64,000 bases of DNA from Leptothrix discophora (GTDB lineage Bacteria; Pseudomonadota; Gammaproteobacteria; Burkholderiales; Burkholderiaceae_C). The translations under genes and the position numbers were made by a program. The notes under the pieces were generated by a model that ran no database searches, was not told where the DNA came from, and worked only from the letters and a program-made list of their open reading frames with translations. The stretch is from contig NZ_JAUZEE010000002.1 in NCBI RefSeq assembly GCF_030705305.1, positions 1 to 64,000 of the forward strand. Reading direction: 5' to 3'. This document shows, in pieces, positions 20,332 through 29,777 of this stretch (position 1 is its first letter; each line of letters begins with the position of its first letter).

Positions 20332-20359
20332 TCAAGTCCACTGGCCGGGCGGCCGAAAT
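20332..20359 (+). promoter_or_regulatory. Sigma-28 (FliA)-like promoter candidate before the carbonic anhydrase
   Basis: TCAAGTCC at 20332-20339 and GCCGAAAT at 20352-20359 resemble the FliA consensus TAAAGTTT / GCCGATAA, but the spacer is 12 bp instead of 11. It lies 33 bp before the ATG at 20392. The match is imperfect and no flagellar gene is nearby. Confidence 0.3.
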
Positions 20360-20391
20360 CAAGGCAGACACGACACACCCGTGAGCCTTGC

Positions 20392-21453
20392 ATGAACCCG
20401 CCTGACGCCCATCCTCCTGTCCTTCTCCTGCGCCACCTGGCCCGCTCGCTGCTCCTGGGCGCCATCGTCGGCCTGCCGATGCTGGGCGCGGCCAGTGCCC
20501 AGGCTGGCGAGCGCGTCGAGAAGGGCGGCCAGAAGGCCGTCAGCCTCGACGAGCTGCGCGACCGCCTCGCCAGCCGCGTTGCCGAGGTCCGCGAGGCCCA
20601 GCAGTCCCGAGCCGCCGCACCGGCACCCGTGCTGCGCGTGACCGTCAAGACCGACACCCGCGCGCCTGCCGGCGGTGCCCACGGCGCGGCCGAGCCGCCG
20701 GCCCGGTCGGGCCGATCGGCCAGAGCCACGACATCCGGCAAGACCCATGTGCCCGACGCAGCGTCCGGCCACGGCGGCGCGCCGCACTGGTCCTACCAGG
20801 GCGCCGAAGGCCCGGAGGGCTGGGCCGAGCTGGCGCCCGAGTTCGCGACCTGCGCGCGCGGCCAGCGCCAGAGCCCGATCGACATCCGCGACGGCATCCA
20901 CGTCGAGCTGGAGGCGATCCGCTTCGACTACCAGCCGGGACCCTTCGGCGTGATCGACAACGGCCACACCATCCAGGTCAACGTTGCGCCCGGCAACGCG
21001 ATCGAGGTCGGAGGGCGTCGCTACGACCTGGTCCAGTTCCACTTTCACCGGCCGTCCGAGGAGCGCATCAACGGCCGCCAGTTCGACATGGACGTCCACC
21101 TCGTCCACAAGGATCCGCAGGGCCGGCTGGCCGTCGTCGCGGTGCTCTTGCAGCAGGGCCGCCAGCATCCGCTGATCCAGTCGGTCTGGAACAACCTGCC
21201 GCTGGAGAAGCGCGAGGAGCAGCGCGCCATGGGCACGCTCGACCTGACCCAGCTGCTGCCCGAGGACCGGCGCTACTTCACCTACATGGGATCGCTGACC
21301 ACGCCGCCATGCAGCGAGGGCGTGCTGTGGATGGTCCTCAAGCAGCCGGTGACGGTGGCCGGCGAGCAGCTGGCGATCTTCAGCCGCCTCTACCCGATGA
21401 ACGCCCGGCCGATCCAGCCGGCCGCCAACCGCATGATCAAGGAGTCCAACTGA
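20392..21453 (+). CDS. Alpha-class carbonic anhydrase, periplasmic
   Basis: 353 residues from the ATG at 20392. The N-terminus carries a signal peptide (hydrophobic LLLGAIVGLPMLG, cleavage near SAQA-GE). A low-complexity linker of about 100 residues precedes the catalytic domain, which starts at HWSYQGAEGPEGW. The zinc-binding His residues are in QFHFHRPSEE and DVHLVH; GSLTTPPCSEGVLW is the conserved Thr-containing substrate-pocket segment. The enzyme interconverts CO2 and bicarbonate in the periplasm. It stands alone between the MFS gene and the dcw cluster, with its own terminator. Confidence 0.93.
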   Translation: MNPPDAHPPVLLLRHLARSLLLGAIVGLPMLGAASAQAGERVEKGGQKAVSLDELRDRLASRVAEVREAQQSRAAAPAPVLRVTVKTDTRAPAGGAHGAAEPPARSGRSARATTSGKTHVPDAASGHGGAPHWSYQGAEGPEGWAELAPEFATCARGQRQSPIDIRDGIHVELEAIRFDYQPGPFGVIDNGHTIQVNVAPGNAIEVGGRRYDLVQFHFHRPSEERINGRQFDMDVHLVHKDPQGRLAVVAVLLQQGRQHPLIQSVWNNLPLEKREEQRAMGTLDLTQLLPEDRRYFTYMGSLTTPPCSEGVLWMVLKQPVTVAGEQLAIFSRLYPMNARPIQPAANRMIKESN

Positions 21454-21555
21454 TGGCGAACCGCACCCGTTTCCTCCTGCGCTGACGGCGGCGCCGGCCG
21501 CGTTCCCGAGCCGGGAACGACGGGGTGCCGTCAGGCCGATCCTGTTCGGCTTTTC

Positions 21556-21587
21556 AACCGATCCTCTTCGCGGAGGGTCGGTTTTTT
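21556..21587 (+). terminator. Rho-independent terminator after the carbonic anhydrase
   Basis: An 11-bp stem with one G-T wobble: AACCGATCCTC at 21556-21566 pairs with GAGGGTCGGTT at 21573-21583, loop TTCGCG, then a T-run to 21587. It ends transcription about 100 bp past the carbonic anhydrase stop. Confidence 0.9.
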
Positions 21588-21677
21588 CATTTTCTGGACG
21601 GATTTCAGCCGAACACGGGGGGTGCCCGTCTGTCAAGGCCCGGTCAAGAGGGGTAACACCTCAAGTGCAACCTCACC

Positions 21678-21714
21678 AAGCCAGCGCAAGTCGTTCTTTT
21701 TGCTGGCTTTTTTG
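21678..21714 (+). terminator. Second terminator-like hairpin upstream of mraZ
   Basis: AAGCCAGC at 21678-21685 pairs with GCTGGCTT at 21702-21709, 16-nt loop, followed by more Ts. It follows the first terminator by about 90 bp with no gene between. It is either a backup terminator or the 3' end of a short RNA read from roughly 21590. The gap 21454-21840 otherwise holds only the mraZ promoter. Confidence 0.6.
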
Positions 21715-21782
21715 GCAACTGTCACACATTGGGGTGGCCTAGCTAAGTGCTTGATTTCATTGGCAATTTCTCACGGCTCAAC

Positions 21783-21812
21783 TTGACCCTGTGTCTTTTT
21801 CTCCGCTACAGT
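21783..21812 (+). promoter_or_regulatory. Promoter of the dcw cluster (mraZ promoter)
   Basis: TTGACC at 21783-21788 and TACAGT at 21807-21812 with an 18-bp spacer, in a locally AT-rich stretch. Transcription would begin about 21819, inside the MraZ boxes. It is the only convincing sigma-70 promoter before mraZ. Confidence 0.6.
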
Positions 21813-21845
21813 GGGTAGACGTGTCTTATCGTGGGTTTTTGTGGC
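21811..21845 (+). promoter_or_regulatory. MraZ operator: four 10-bp-spaced GTGGG-type repeats
   Basis: GTGGG (21811), GTGTC (21821), GTGGG (21831) and GTGGC (21841), each separated by 5 bp. MraZ is known to bind direct TGGGN repeats with 5-bp spacers upstream of its own gene in gammaproteobacteria and mycoplasmas. The array begins within the -10 box, and its last copy supplies the proposed GTG start codon of mraZ. Two of the four copies are perfect. Confidence 0.75.
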
Positions 21846-22281
21846 GGACTTTCATTTCCAAGGGACTTCAGCCCTCGCGCTGGACGCCAAGGGACGGCTC
21901 ACCGTTCCGGCGCGTCATCGCGAGGTCCTGGTGTCGCTTGCCGAAAGCCGCCTGACGCTGACCAAGCACCCCGAAGGCTGCCTGATGGTCTTCCCGCGAC
22001 CGGTGTGGGAGGCCTTCCGCGCCAAGGTCGAGGCCTTGCCGATGTCGGCGGCCGGCTGGAAGCGCATCTTCCTGGGCAGCGCGATGGACGTGGAGATCGA
22101 TTCCGGCTCGCGCGTCCTGATCTCGCCTGAACTGCGGGCCGCCGCCGGCCTCGACCACGACGTCCACCTGATCGGCATGGGCAACCACCTCGAGCTGTGG
22201 GATGCCGCCCGCCACATCGCCGCCGAGGCCGCCGTGCTGCAGCAGCCGATGCCCGAGGCGCTGCAGGACTTCACCTTCTGA
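21841..22281 (+). CDS. mraZ: MraZ, transcriptional repressor of the division/cell-wall cluster
   Basis: 146 residues. MraZ has two AbrB-like beta domains that form ring-shaped oligomers. The signatures [17 protein letters not shown] and [17 protein letters not shown], one in each half, are present. No ATG precedes FQGTSALAL, so the start must be GTG; the one at 21841 gives VADFHFQG. There is no good ribosome-binding site before it. A start further upstream (GTG at 21811) would leave no room for a leader. MraZ represses its own operon. Confidence 0.9.
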   Translation: MADFHFQGTSALALDAKGRLTVPARHREVLVSLAESRLTLTKHPEGCLMVFPRPVWEAFRAKVEALPMSAAGWKRIFLGSAMDVEIDSGSRVLISPELRAAAGLDHDVHLIGMGNHLELWDAARHIAAEAAVLQQPMPEALQDFTF

Positions 22282-22286
22282 TCCCC

Positions 22287-23258
22287 ATGGCCACCGCCGT
22301 CGCCGTTCCAGGGCAGCACCGCACGGTGCTGCTGCACGAGGCAGTCGATGCCCTCGTGCAGTCGCGCGCGGGCACCTATGTCGATGGCACCTATGGCCGC
22401 GGGGGGCACAGCCGGCTGATCCTGTCGAAGCTGGCGCCCGAGGGTCGGCTGATCGCCATCGACCGCGATCCCGAGGCCATCGCCAACGCCCGCGAGGGCG
22501 AGGGCCGCATCGACGACCCGCGCTTCTCGATCCATCACACCCGCTACGCCGAGTTCGACGCCGTGCTCGACGATCTGGGGCTGGCCCAGGTCGACGGCCT
22601 GCTGCTGGACGTAGGTGTGTCCTCGCCGCAGATCGACGACCCGGACCGCGGCTTCAGCTTCCGCTTCGACGGGCCGCTGGACATGCGCATGGACCCGACC
22701 CGCGGCCAGAGCGCGGCCGAGTTCATCGCCACCGCGCCGCAGGGGCGGCTGATCGAGGTCATCCGCGACTACGGCGAGGAGCGCTTCGCCCCCGCGCTGG
22801 CACGTGCGCTGGTGGCGCGCCGCGAGGAAGGCCGTTCGCCAACCCGCACCAGCGAGCTGGCAGCCCTGTGCGCCAGCGTGGTCAAGACCCGCGAGCGCGG
22901 CCAGGACCCGGCCACGCGCACCTTCCAGGCGCTGCGCATTGCCGTCAACGGCGAGCTCGACGAGCTGGAGCGTGCGCTGGCGCAGTCGCTGCGGCGCCTG
23001 AGGCCGGGCGGCCGGCTGGTCGTCATCAGCTTCCATTCGCTGGAAGACCGCATCGTCAAGACCTTCATCGCCCGGCATGCCCAGGAGGTCTACGACCGCC
23101 GCATGCCGCATGCGCCCAGCCAGCCGCTGGCGCTGCGCGCGATCGCCCGCATCAAGCCCGGCGACGAGGAGGTGCAGGGCAACCCGCGCGCCCGCTCGGC
23201 GATCCTGCGGGTGGCCGAGCGCACCGATGCGCCGCTGCCGCCAGAGGCTGGCCGATGA
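22287..23258 (+). CDS. rsmH: 16S rRNA m4C1402 methyltransferase
   Basis: 323 residues. RsmH (MraW) N4-methylates C1402 in the ribosomal P site using S-adenosylmethionine. [13 protein letters not shown], the SAM-binding [26 protein letters not shown] and the late [14 protein letters not shown] are diagnostic. The start ATG is 5 bp after the mraZ stop. ftsL overlaps its end by 4 nt. Confidence 0.97.
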   Translation: MATAVAVPGQHRTVLLHEAVDALVQSRAGTYVDGTYGRGGHSRLILSKLAPEGRLIAIDRDPEAIANAREGEGRIDDPRFSIHHTRYAEFDAVLDDLGLAQVDGLLLDVGVSSPQIDDPDRGFSFRFDGPLDMRMDPTRGQSAAEFIATAPQGRLIEVIRDYGEERFAPALARALVARREEGRSPTRTSELAALCASVVKTRERGQDPATRTFQALRIAVNGELDELERALAQSLRRLRPGGRLVVISFHSLEDRIVKTFIARHAQEVYDRRMPHAPSQPLALRAIARIKPGDEEVQGNPRARSAILRVAERTDAPLPPEAGR

Positions 23259-23611
23259 CCGCGCGCCTGAACCTGTTGCTGCTGGTCGCGCTGGTCGTCA
23301 GCGCGGTCTACCTGGTGCGCACGTCCTATCACTCCCGCCAGCTGTTCGTGCAGCTTGAACGCGAGCGCTCGCAGGCCCGCCAGCTCGAACTCGATGCCGA
23401 GCGCCTGACGCTGGCGCGCCGCGAGCTGGCCGCCAACGGCCGGGTCCGCCAGGAAGCCGTGACGCGTCTGGGCATGCGCTCGGCCGGCGCCGGCGTGATG
23501 GTCGAGGTCGACGATCCGCTGCTGGCGCATGCCGCCACCGCCACGCAGGGAGCTGCGTCGGTGGCCTCGTCGGTGGCTTCGTCGGTGGTGGCCACCGGAG
23601 GGCGGCCATGA
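23255..23611 (+). CDS. ftsL: Cell division protein FtsL
   Basis: 118 residues. It has a short cytoplasmic start, one transmembrane helix (about 5-22, [17 protein letters not shown]) and a periplasmic leucine-zipper-like coiled coil ([20 protein letters not shown]). FtsL forms the FtsQLB complex and activates FtsWI. The C-terminal third is Ala/Ser/Val-rich and poorly conserved. Identified by topology and by position between rsmH and ftsI, with 4-nt overlaps on both sides. Confidence 0.92.
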   Translation: MTARLNLLLLVALVVSAVYLVRTSYHSRQLFVQLERERSQARQLELDAERLTLARRELAANGRVRQEAVTRLGMRSAGAGVMVEVDDPLLAHAATATQGAASVASSVASSVVATGGRP

Positions 23612-25509
23612 CGCGCGGCAACCGCCGTTCCGCAGGCGCCGGGTCGGGCCTGGGCTCGCGCCTGTCGGCCTGGCTGCGCCGGCTGGCGGCGGCCCGCCTC
23701 TCGCGTGGCGCGGCCAACCGTCCCGGTGCGCGCCGCGACGTCGGCTCGCGTGCGGCGGCCAACGTCGGCCATCCGGCCCAGTACGCCAGCAGCCCGCTGC
23801 TGGCGGCCAAGACGCCGCTGTGGCGTTCGCGGCTGGTGGTTCTCGGCGTCGGCCTGGGCTTCCTGGTGCTGCTGGGCAAGGCGGTCTACATCCAGGCCAT
23901 CAACACCGACTTCTACCTGAAGCAGGGCGAGAGCCGCTACGCCCGGACCTTCGAGCTGCCGCCCAGCCGTGGCCGCATCTTCGACCGCAACGGGCTCGAG
24001 CTGGCTGGCAGCGTGCCGGCGCCGTCGATCTGGGCGATCCCGAAGGACTTCAAGGCCGATGCGAGCCAGCTGCAGGCGCTGTCGCGGCTGCTGGGCATGA
24101 ACCCGCGCGAGCTGAACCTGCGCCTGGCCGAGAACCCGAACTTCGTCTGGTTGCGCCGCCAGGTTGACGACAGCGTCGCGCAGCAGGTGCGCTCGCTGGG
24201 CATCAAGGGCCTGCACCAGGCCCGCGAGTTCCGTCGCCAGTACCCCGAGGGCGAGGCCGCCGCGCACGTGGTCGGCTTCACCAACTTCGAGCAGAAGGGC
24301 CAGGAGGGCATCGAGCTGACCTTCCAGGGCCAGCTCGAAGGTCGGCCCGGCAGCCGCAGCGTCGTGCGCGACCGGCTGGGCCGCATCGTCGAGAACATCG
24401 GCGAGGGACTCGAACCGGTCGACGGCACCGACGTCACGCTGTCGATCGACGCCAAGGTCCAGTACTACGCCTACCAGAAGGTCAAGGAAGCGGTCGAGGA
24501 ACACAAGGCCAAGTCCGGCAGCGTGGTCGTGCTCGACACCCGCACCGGCGAGCTGCTGGCGCTGGCCAACTACCCGAGCTACGTGCCCGGCGACCGCCAG
24601 GCGCTGGCCGGCGGGGCCTTGCGCAACCGGGCGCTGACCGACACCTTCGAGCCCGGGTCGACGATGAAACCCTTCGTCATCGCGCTGTCGATGCAGTCCG
24701 GCCGGGTGCGTCCCGACTCCGTGATCCAGACGGCACCCGGACGCCTCTCGATCGGCGGGTCGACCATCTCGGACTCGCATCCGCATGGCCTGCTGACGGT
24801 CGAGCAGATCATCCAGAAGTCCAGCAACGTCGGCACGGTCAAGCTGGCCATGCAGATGCAGCCCAAGGAAATGTGGGACGTCTTCAACGGCGTCGGCCTG
24901 GGCCAGAAGCCGCAGCTGCCTTTCCCCGGACTGGCCTCCGGCCGGCTGCGACCGTTCAAGAGCTGGCGGCCGATCGAGCAGGCGACCATGAGCTATGGCT
25001 ACGGGCTGTCGGTCTCGCTGGTGCAGCTGGCGCGGGCCTACACCGTGTTCGCACGCGACGGCCAGCTGATGCCGGTGTCGATCCTGAAGAACGAGGTCCA
25101 GGCCAACGGCGTCCAGGTCTTCACGCCCGAGATCGCGCGTTCGGTGCGCAAGATGCTCCAGATGGCGGCCGGCGAGGGTGGCACCGCCCCCAAGGCCCAG
25201 ACGCTGGGCTATTCGGTCGGCGGCAAGACCGGCACCGCGCACAAGCAGGAAGGCAGCAGCTACCAGAGCAACAAGTACCGCGCCTGGTTCGTCGGCATGG
25301 CGCCCATCACGTCTCCGCGCATCATCGTCGCGGTCATGGTCGACGAGCCCAGCAACGGCCGCTACTTCGGTGGCGACGTGGCCGCGCCGGTCTTCAGCCA
25401 GGTCGTGCACGAGACGCTGCGCGCGCTGCGCGAGCCGACCGACCTGGCGGTGCAGCCGCAGATCTACGCGCGCTCGGTGGCCGTGCCGGCCGAGGTGGAG
25501 TCCAACTGA
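23608..25509 (+). CDS. ftsI: Penicillin-binding protein 3, septal transpeptidase
   Basis: 633 residues. A basic N-terminal cytoplasmic tail of ~70 residues precedes the membrane anchor (about 75-96). The PBP dimerisation domain has RGRIFDRNG. The transpeptidase has Ser351 in FEPGSTMKPF, SSN at 405-407 and KTGTAH from 540. It cross-links septal peptidoglycan with FtsW. The tail is longer than in E. coli FtsI. It is translationally coupled to ftsL (4-nt overlap) and murE (TGATG). Confidence 0.96.
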   Translation: MTRGNRRSAGAGSGLGSRLSAWLRRLAAARLSRGAANRPGARRDVGSRAAANVGHPAQYASSPLLAAKTPLWRSRLVVLGVGLGFLVLLGKAVYIQAINTDFYLKQGESRYARTFELPPSRGRIFDRNGLELAGSVPAPSIWAIPKDFKADASQLQALSRLLGMNPRELNLRLAENPNFVWLRRQVDDSVAQQVRSLGIKGLHQAREFRRQYPEGEAAAHVVGFTNFEQKGQEGIELTFQGQLEGRPGSRSVVRDRLGRIVENIGEGLEPVDGTDVTLSIDAKVQYYAYQKVKEAVEEHKAKSGSVVVLDTRTGELLALANYPSYVPGDRQALAGGALRNRALTDTFEPGSTMKPFVIALSMQSGRVRPDSVIQTAPGRLSIGGSTISDSHPHGLLTVEQIIQKSSNVGTVKLAMQMQPKEMWDVFNGVGLGQKPQLPFPGLASGRLRPFKSWRPIEQATMSYGYGLSVSLVQLARAYTVFARDGQLMPVSILKNEVQANGVQVFTPEIARSVRKMLQMAAGEGGTAPKAQTLGYSVGGKTGTAHKQEGSSYQSNKYRAWFVGMAPITSPRIIVAVMVDEPSNGRYFGGDVAAPVFSQVVHETLRALREPTDLAVQPQIYARSVAVPAEVESN

Positions 25510-27086
25510 TGGCCCACGCACCGGACACCTCTCGGGAGCTGCTGACGCTGGCTGGCGTCGACGCCGCGCTGGCATGGCTGCTCGCGCGCACCGGCCCGAC
25601 CGCGACGCTGCAGACCGACAGCCGCCGGGTCGCGCCGGGCGATGTCTTCATCGCCTGGCCCGGCCATGCGACCGATGGCCGCGCCCACGTCGGCGCGGCG
25701 CTGGCGGCGGGCGCGAGCGCCTGCCTGGTCGAATCGGCCGGCGTCGATGCCTATGACTTCCGCGATGCCCGCATCGCCACGCTGCCCGGCCTGAAGGCCG
25801 CCACCGGCGAACTCGCCCACCGCTGGCACGGCGAGCCCAGCCACCGGCTCGACCTGATCGCCACCACCGGCACCAACGGCAAGACCTCGACGGCCTGGTG
25901 GACGGCGCAGGCGCTGGGCGCGGCCGGCCGGCGCTGCGGCGTCATCGGCACGCTCGGCGTGGGCGAGCCGCCCTCGGCGCAGCGTCCCGATGCGACCGTG
26001 CACGCGACCGGCCTGACCACGCCCGACCCGGTCACCTTGCACCGCGCGCTGCGCGGCTTCGTCGACCGTGGCTATGCGGCCTGCGCGGTGGAGGCCTCGT
26101 CGATCGGCATCGTCGAGCACCGCCTCGACGCGGCACGCATCCGCGTGGCGCTCTACACCAACTTCACGCCCGACCACCTCGACTTCCACGGCGACATGGC
26201 GAGCTACTGGGCCGCCAAGCGCCGCCTGTTCGACTGGCCCGGCCTGCAGGCGGCGGTGCTCAACCGCGACGACACCGCCGGTGCCGCGCTGGCCGAGGAA
26301 CTCGCCGCACGGGGCGACCTGGACATCTGGACCTACACGCTCGGCACGCTGCCGGCGCGGCTGCGCGCGACCGACCTGCACCACGTCGACGGCGGTCTGG
26401 CCTTCACGGTGCACGAGGCCAGCACGGTCGAGCCCCGCCAGCGGCAGGCCGTCGACACCCGCGCCGAGGTCCGCACCCACCTGATCGGTCACTTCAACGC
26501 ATCGAACGTGCTGGCCGTCATCGGCGGCCTGCGCGTGCTGGGCCTGCCGCTGGCGCGCTGCGCGGAACTGGCGGCCGGCTTCACCTCGGTGCCCGGACGC
26601 ATGCAGCGTGTGCGCGTCGATGCCACCGTCGCGCTGCCGCAGGTGGTGGTCGACTACGCCCACACCGCCGACGCGCTGGACAAGGCGCTCGGCGCGCTGC
26701 GCCCGGTGGCCGATGCCCAGGGTGGCCGACTGTGGTGCGTGTTCGGCTGCGGTGGCAACCGCGACGCGAGCAAGCGCCCGGTCATGGGCGACGTCGCCAC
26801 GCGGCTGGCCGACGTGGTCGTCGTCACCAGCGACAACTCGCGGCTGGAAGACCCGCAGGCCATCGTCGACCAGGTGCTGGCCGGCTGCGGCGCAGCGCCC
26901 CACGTGCGCGCCGTGCTCGACCGGACCGAGGCCGTCCACGCCGCGCTGGCCGAGGCCGCGCCCGAGGACGTCGTGCTGATCGCCGGCAAGGGCCATGAAG
27001 ACACCCTCGACGTTGGCGGCGTCAAGCGGCCGTATTCCGACATCGACACCGCCGCCGCCGCGCTGCGGGCGAGGGCTGACGCATGA
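25509..27086 (+). CDS. murE: UDP-MurNAc-tripeptide synthetase (meso-DAP ligase)
   Basis: 525 residues. MurE adds the third amino acid to UDP-MurNAc-L-Ala-D-Glu. The ATP loop TGTNGKTST (about 120-128), TNFTPDHLDFHG, HFNASNVLA and VDYAHTADAL are typical. The motif that recognises meso-diaminopimelate is usually DNPR; here it reads DNSR (Asp442 to Arg445, Ser444 codon TCG at 26838). The Asp and Arg that contact DAP remain. As a Gram-negative the organism is expected to use DAP. The start shares one base with the ftsI stop. Confidence 0.95.
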   Translation: MAHAPDTSRELLTLAGVDAALAWLLARTGPTATLQTDSRRVAPGDVFIAWPGHATDGRAHVGAALAAGASACLVESAGVDAYDFRDARIATLPGLKAATGELAHRWHGEPSHRLDLIATTGTNGKTSTAWWTAQALGAAGRRCGVIGTLGVGEPPSAQRPDATVHATGLTTPDPVTLHRALRGFVDRGYAACAVEASSIGIVEHRLDAARIRVALYTNFTPDHLDFHGDMASYWAAKRRLFDWPGLQAAVLNRDDTAGAALAEELAARGDLDIWTYTLGTLPARLRATDLHHVDGGLAFTVHEASTVEPRQRQAVDTRAEVRTHLIGHFNASNVLAVIGGLRVLGLPLARCAELAAGFTSVPGRMQRVRVDATVALPQVVVDYAHTADALDKALGALRPVADAQGGRLWCVFGCGGNRDASKRPVMGDVATRLADVVVVTSDNSRLEDPQAIVDQVLAGCGAAPHVRAVLDRTEAVHAALAEAAPEDVVLIAGKGHEDTLDVGGVKRPYSDIDTAAAALRARADA

Positions 27087-28606
27087 CGACGACCTGGCTC
27101 ACGCTGGCGCAGGCTCATGCGCTGATCCAGCGCCGCATCCCGCAGGCCCGGCTGGTCGGCGATGGCACGACGCCGCTGCTGCGGGCCCACAGCGACACCC
27201 GCACCCTGAAGGCCGGCGACCTGTTCGTCGCGCTGCGCGGCGAACGCTTCGATGCCAACGACTTCATCGCCCAGGCGCGCGATGCCGGCGCCGTTGCCGC
27301 GCTGGCCGAACGTGGCCTGCAGGCGGCCCGCCTGAGCGGCATCGAGGTGCCCGACAGCCTCGCCGGCCTGCAGGCGCTGGCCACCGCCTGGCGCGCTGGC
27401 TTCGCGCTGCCGCTGATCGCCGTGACCGGCAGCAACGGCAAGACCACGGTCACGCAGATGATCGCGGCCATCCTGCGCGCCTGGCAGGGCGAGGCGGCGC
27501 ATGCCACCGCCGGCAACTTCAACAACCACATCGGGGTGCCGCTGACGCTGCTGGCGCTGCGCGAGACGCACCGCGCCTCGGTGGTCGAACTCGGCATGAA
27601 CCATCCGGGCGAGATCGCCGAGCTGGCCGCGATCGCGCAGCCCACCGTCGCACTGGTCAACAACGCGCAGCGCGAGCACCAGGAGTTCATGCACACGGTC
27701 GAGGCCGTCGCGCGCGAGAACGGTTGCGCCATCGCCGCGCTGCCGGCCGACGGCACGGCGGTCTTCCCGGCCGACGAGACCCACACGCCGATCTGGCGCA
27801 CGCTGGCCGGTGCGCGCCGCGTGCTGACCTTCGCGCTGGCCGACGAGGCTGCTGCGGCCGGCGTGCAGGCCGACTGCCTCGCCCATGCCGACTGGGCCGG
27901 TGACCACTGGCAGGCCCGCTTCGACACGCCGGCCGGCCGCATGGACATGGCGCTGGCGGTGGCCGGCCGCCACAACGTCAAGAACGCGCTGGCCGCCGCC
28001 ACCTGTGCGCTGGCGGCCGGCTGTCCAGCCGAGGCGATCCAGCGTGGCCTGGCTGGCTTCGCGGCGGTCAAGGGCCGCTCGCAGGTCTCCCGGCTCGACT
28101 GGGGCGGCCGAGCGGTCACGCTGATCGATGACAGCTACAACGCCAACCCCGATTCGATGCGTGCGGCCATCGAGGTGCTGGCTGCGCTGCCCGCGCCGCG
28201 CTGGCTGCTGCTGGGCGACATGGGCGAGGTCGGTGACCAGGGCCCGGCCTTCCATGCCGAGGTCGGCGCGCTCGCCGCCGAGCGTGGCATCGAGCACCTC
28301 TGGACCGCCGGCACGCTGGCGGCCGAGGCGGCACGGGCCTACGCGGAGCGGGTCGGTCAGCGGGATGTGCGTCATGCGGCGCAGCATGCCGGTGCGCAGG
28401 CTCAGGCGGTGAGCCACCACGACGACACCGCCGCGCTGCTGGCCGCATTGGCCGTGTTGGCCGACCCGGTCCGCGACGGCCCGGCCGCCGCCTCGGTGCT
28501 GGTCAAGGGCTCGCGCTTCATGGCCATGGAAAAGGTGGTCGCGGCGCTGCGCGCCCGGGCCGCCGCGTCCTCAGGAACGGCAGGAGAACAACAAGATGCT
28601 CGTTAG
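27083..28606 (+). CDS. murF: UDP-MurNAc-pentapeptide synthetase
   Basis: 507 residues. MurF ligates D-Ala-D-Ala to the tripeptide. The Mur-ligase ATP loop [35 protein letters not shown] and [11 protein letters not shown] are all diagnostic. It overlaps murE by 4 nt and mraY by 11 nt, so the three are translationally linked. Confidence 0.97.
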   Translation: MTTTWLTLAQAHALIQRRIPQARLVGDGTTPLLRAHSDTRTLKAGDLFVALRGERFDANDFIAQARDAGAVAALAERGLQAARLSGIEVPDSLAGLQALATAWRAGFALPLIAVTGSNGKTTVTQMIAAILRAWQGEAAHATAGNFNNHIGVPLTLLALRETHRASVVELGMNHPGEIAELAAIAQPTVALVNNAQREHQEFMHTVEAVARENGCAIAALPADGTAVFPADETHTPIWRTLAGARRVLTFALADEAAAAGVQADCLAHADWAGDHWQARFDTPAGRMDMALAVAGRHNVKNALAAATCALAAGCPAEAIQRGLAGFAAVKGRSQVSRLDWGGRAVTLIDDSYNANPDSMRAAIEVLAALPAPRWLLLGDMGEVGDQGPAFHAEVGALAAERGIEHLWTAGTLAAEAARAYAERVGQRDVRHAAQHAGAQAQAVSHHDDTAALLAALAVLADPVRDGPAAASVLVKGSRFMAMEKVVAALRARAAASSGTAGEQQDAR

Positions 28607-29777
28607 CCTCGCCGCCTGGCTTCAGGCCCTCGACCCCGACACGCTGGGCTTCCTGCGGGTCTTCCAGTACCTCACCTTCCGTGCGGTGATGTCGGCCATG
28701 ACCGCGCTGCTGCTCGGCCTGGCCTTCGGCCCGTGGGTGATCCGGCGCCTGACCGAGCTGAAGATCGGCCAGCCGGTGCGCGCCTATGGCGTCGAGAGCC
28801 ACCTGGTCAAGACCGGCACGCCGACGATGGGCGGCGTGCTGATCCTGCTGTCGATCGCCATCTCCACGGTCCTGTGGTTCGACTGGAGCAACCGCTTCGT
28901 CTGGATCGTGATGCTGGTGACCTTCGGCTTCGGCGCGATCGGCTGGGTCGACGACTGGCGCAAGGTCGTCAACAAGAACCCCGAGGGCATGGCCTCGCGC
29001 GAGAAGTACCTGTGGCAGTCGCTGATCGGCCTGGTCGCGGCGCTCTACCTCGCCTTCAGCGTCTCGGAGTCCAGCAACCTGCGCGTGCTGGAGCTGTTCT
29101 GGCGCTGGATCGGCTCGGGCTTCTCGAACAACCTGCCGCCCAAGGCCGACCTGATCGTGCCCTTCTTCAAGACCGTCAGCTACCCGCTGGGCGTGTTCGG
29201 CTTCATCTTCCTGACCTACTTCGTGATCGTCGGCGCGAGCAACGCGGTCAACCTGACCGACGGCCTGGACGGCCTGGCCATCATGCCGGTGGTGCTGGTC
29301 GGCTCGGCGCTGGGCCTGTTCGCCTACGTGACCGGCAACGCGGTGTTCTCGAAGTACCTGCTGCTGCCCTACATCCCCGGTGCCGGCGAGCTGCTGATCT
29401 TTTGCGCCGCCATGGCCGGCGCGGGGCTGGCCTTCCTGTGGTTCAACGCCTACCCGGCGCAGGTCTTCATGGGCGACGTCGGCGCGCTGGCGCTGGGCGG
29501 CGCGCTGGGCACGATCGCGGTCATCGTGCGGCAGGAAATCGTGCTCGGCATCATGGGCGGCATCTTCGTGGTCGAGGCCCTCTCGGTCATGGCCCAGGTG
29601 TCCTACTTCAAGTACACGAAGAAGAAGTACGGCCAGGGTCGCCGCATCCTGCTGATGGCGCCGCTGCACCACCACTTCGAGAAGAAGGGCTGGGAAGAGA
29701 CCCAGGTGGTCGTGCGCTTCTGGATCATCACGATGCTGCTGTGCCTCGTGGGACTGTCGTCCCTCAAGCTGCGATGA
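28596..29777 (+). CDS. mraY: Phospho-MurNAc-pentapeptide translocase (lipid I synthase)
   Basis: 393 residues with about ten transmembrane helices. MraY transfers phospho-MurNAc-pentapeptide to undecaprenyl phosphate. Conserved cytoplasmic motifs include KTGTPTMGG, the Asp pair [21 protein letters not shown] and the His cluster [13 protein letters not shown]. The start ATG at 28596 is preceded by AGGAG and overlaps the murF stop by 11 nt. It overlaps murD by 4 nt. Confidence 0.97.
   Translation: MLVSLAAWLQALDPDTLGFLRVFQYLTFRAVMSAMTALLLGLAFGPWVIRRLTELKIGQPVRAYGVESHLVKTGTPTMGGVLILLSIAISTVLWFDWSNRFVWIVMLVTFGFGAIGWVDDWRKVVNKNPEGMASREKYLWQSLIGLVAALYLAFSVSESSNLRVLELFWRWIGSGFSNNLPPKADLIVPFFKTVSYPLGVFGFIFLTYFVIVGASNAVNLTDGLDGLAIMPVVLVGSALGLFAYVTGNAVFSKYLLLPYIPGAGELLIFCAAMAGAGLAFLWFNAYPAQVFMGDVGALALGGALGTIAVIVRQEIVLGIMGGIFVVEALSVMAQVSYFKYTKKKYGQGRRILLMAPLHHHFEKKGWEETQVVVRFWIITMLLCLVGLSSLKLR

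Noticed and set aside
20223-20391. A riboswitch upstream of the carbonic anhydrase gene
   Set aside because: I compared it by eye with the c-di-GMP class and saw no conserved core; the segment is short and fits a promoter better.
21453-21485. A 10-codon frame starting on the carbonic anhydrase stop (ATG within TGATG)
   Set aside because: Too short to support and without any sign of function.
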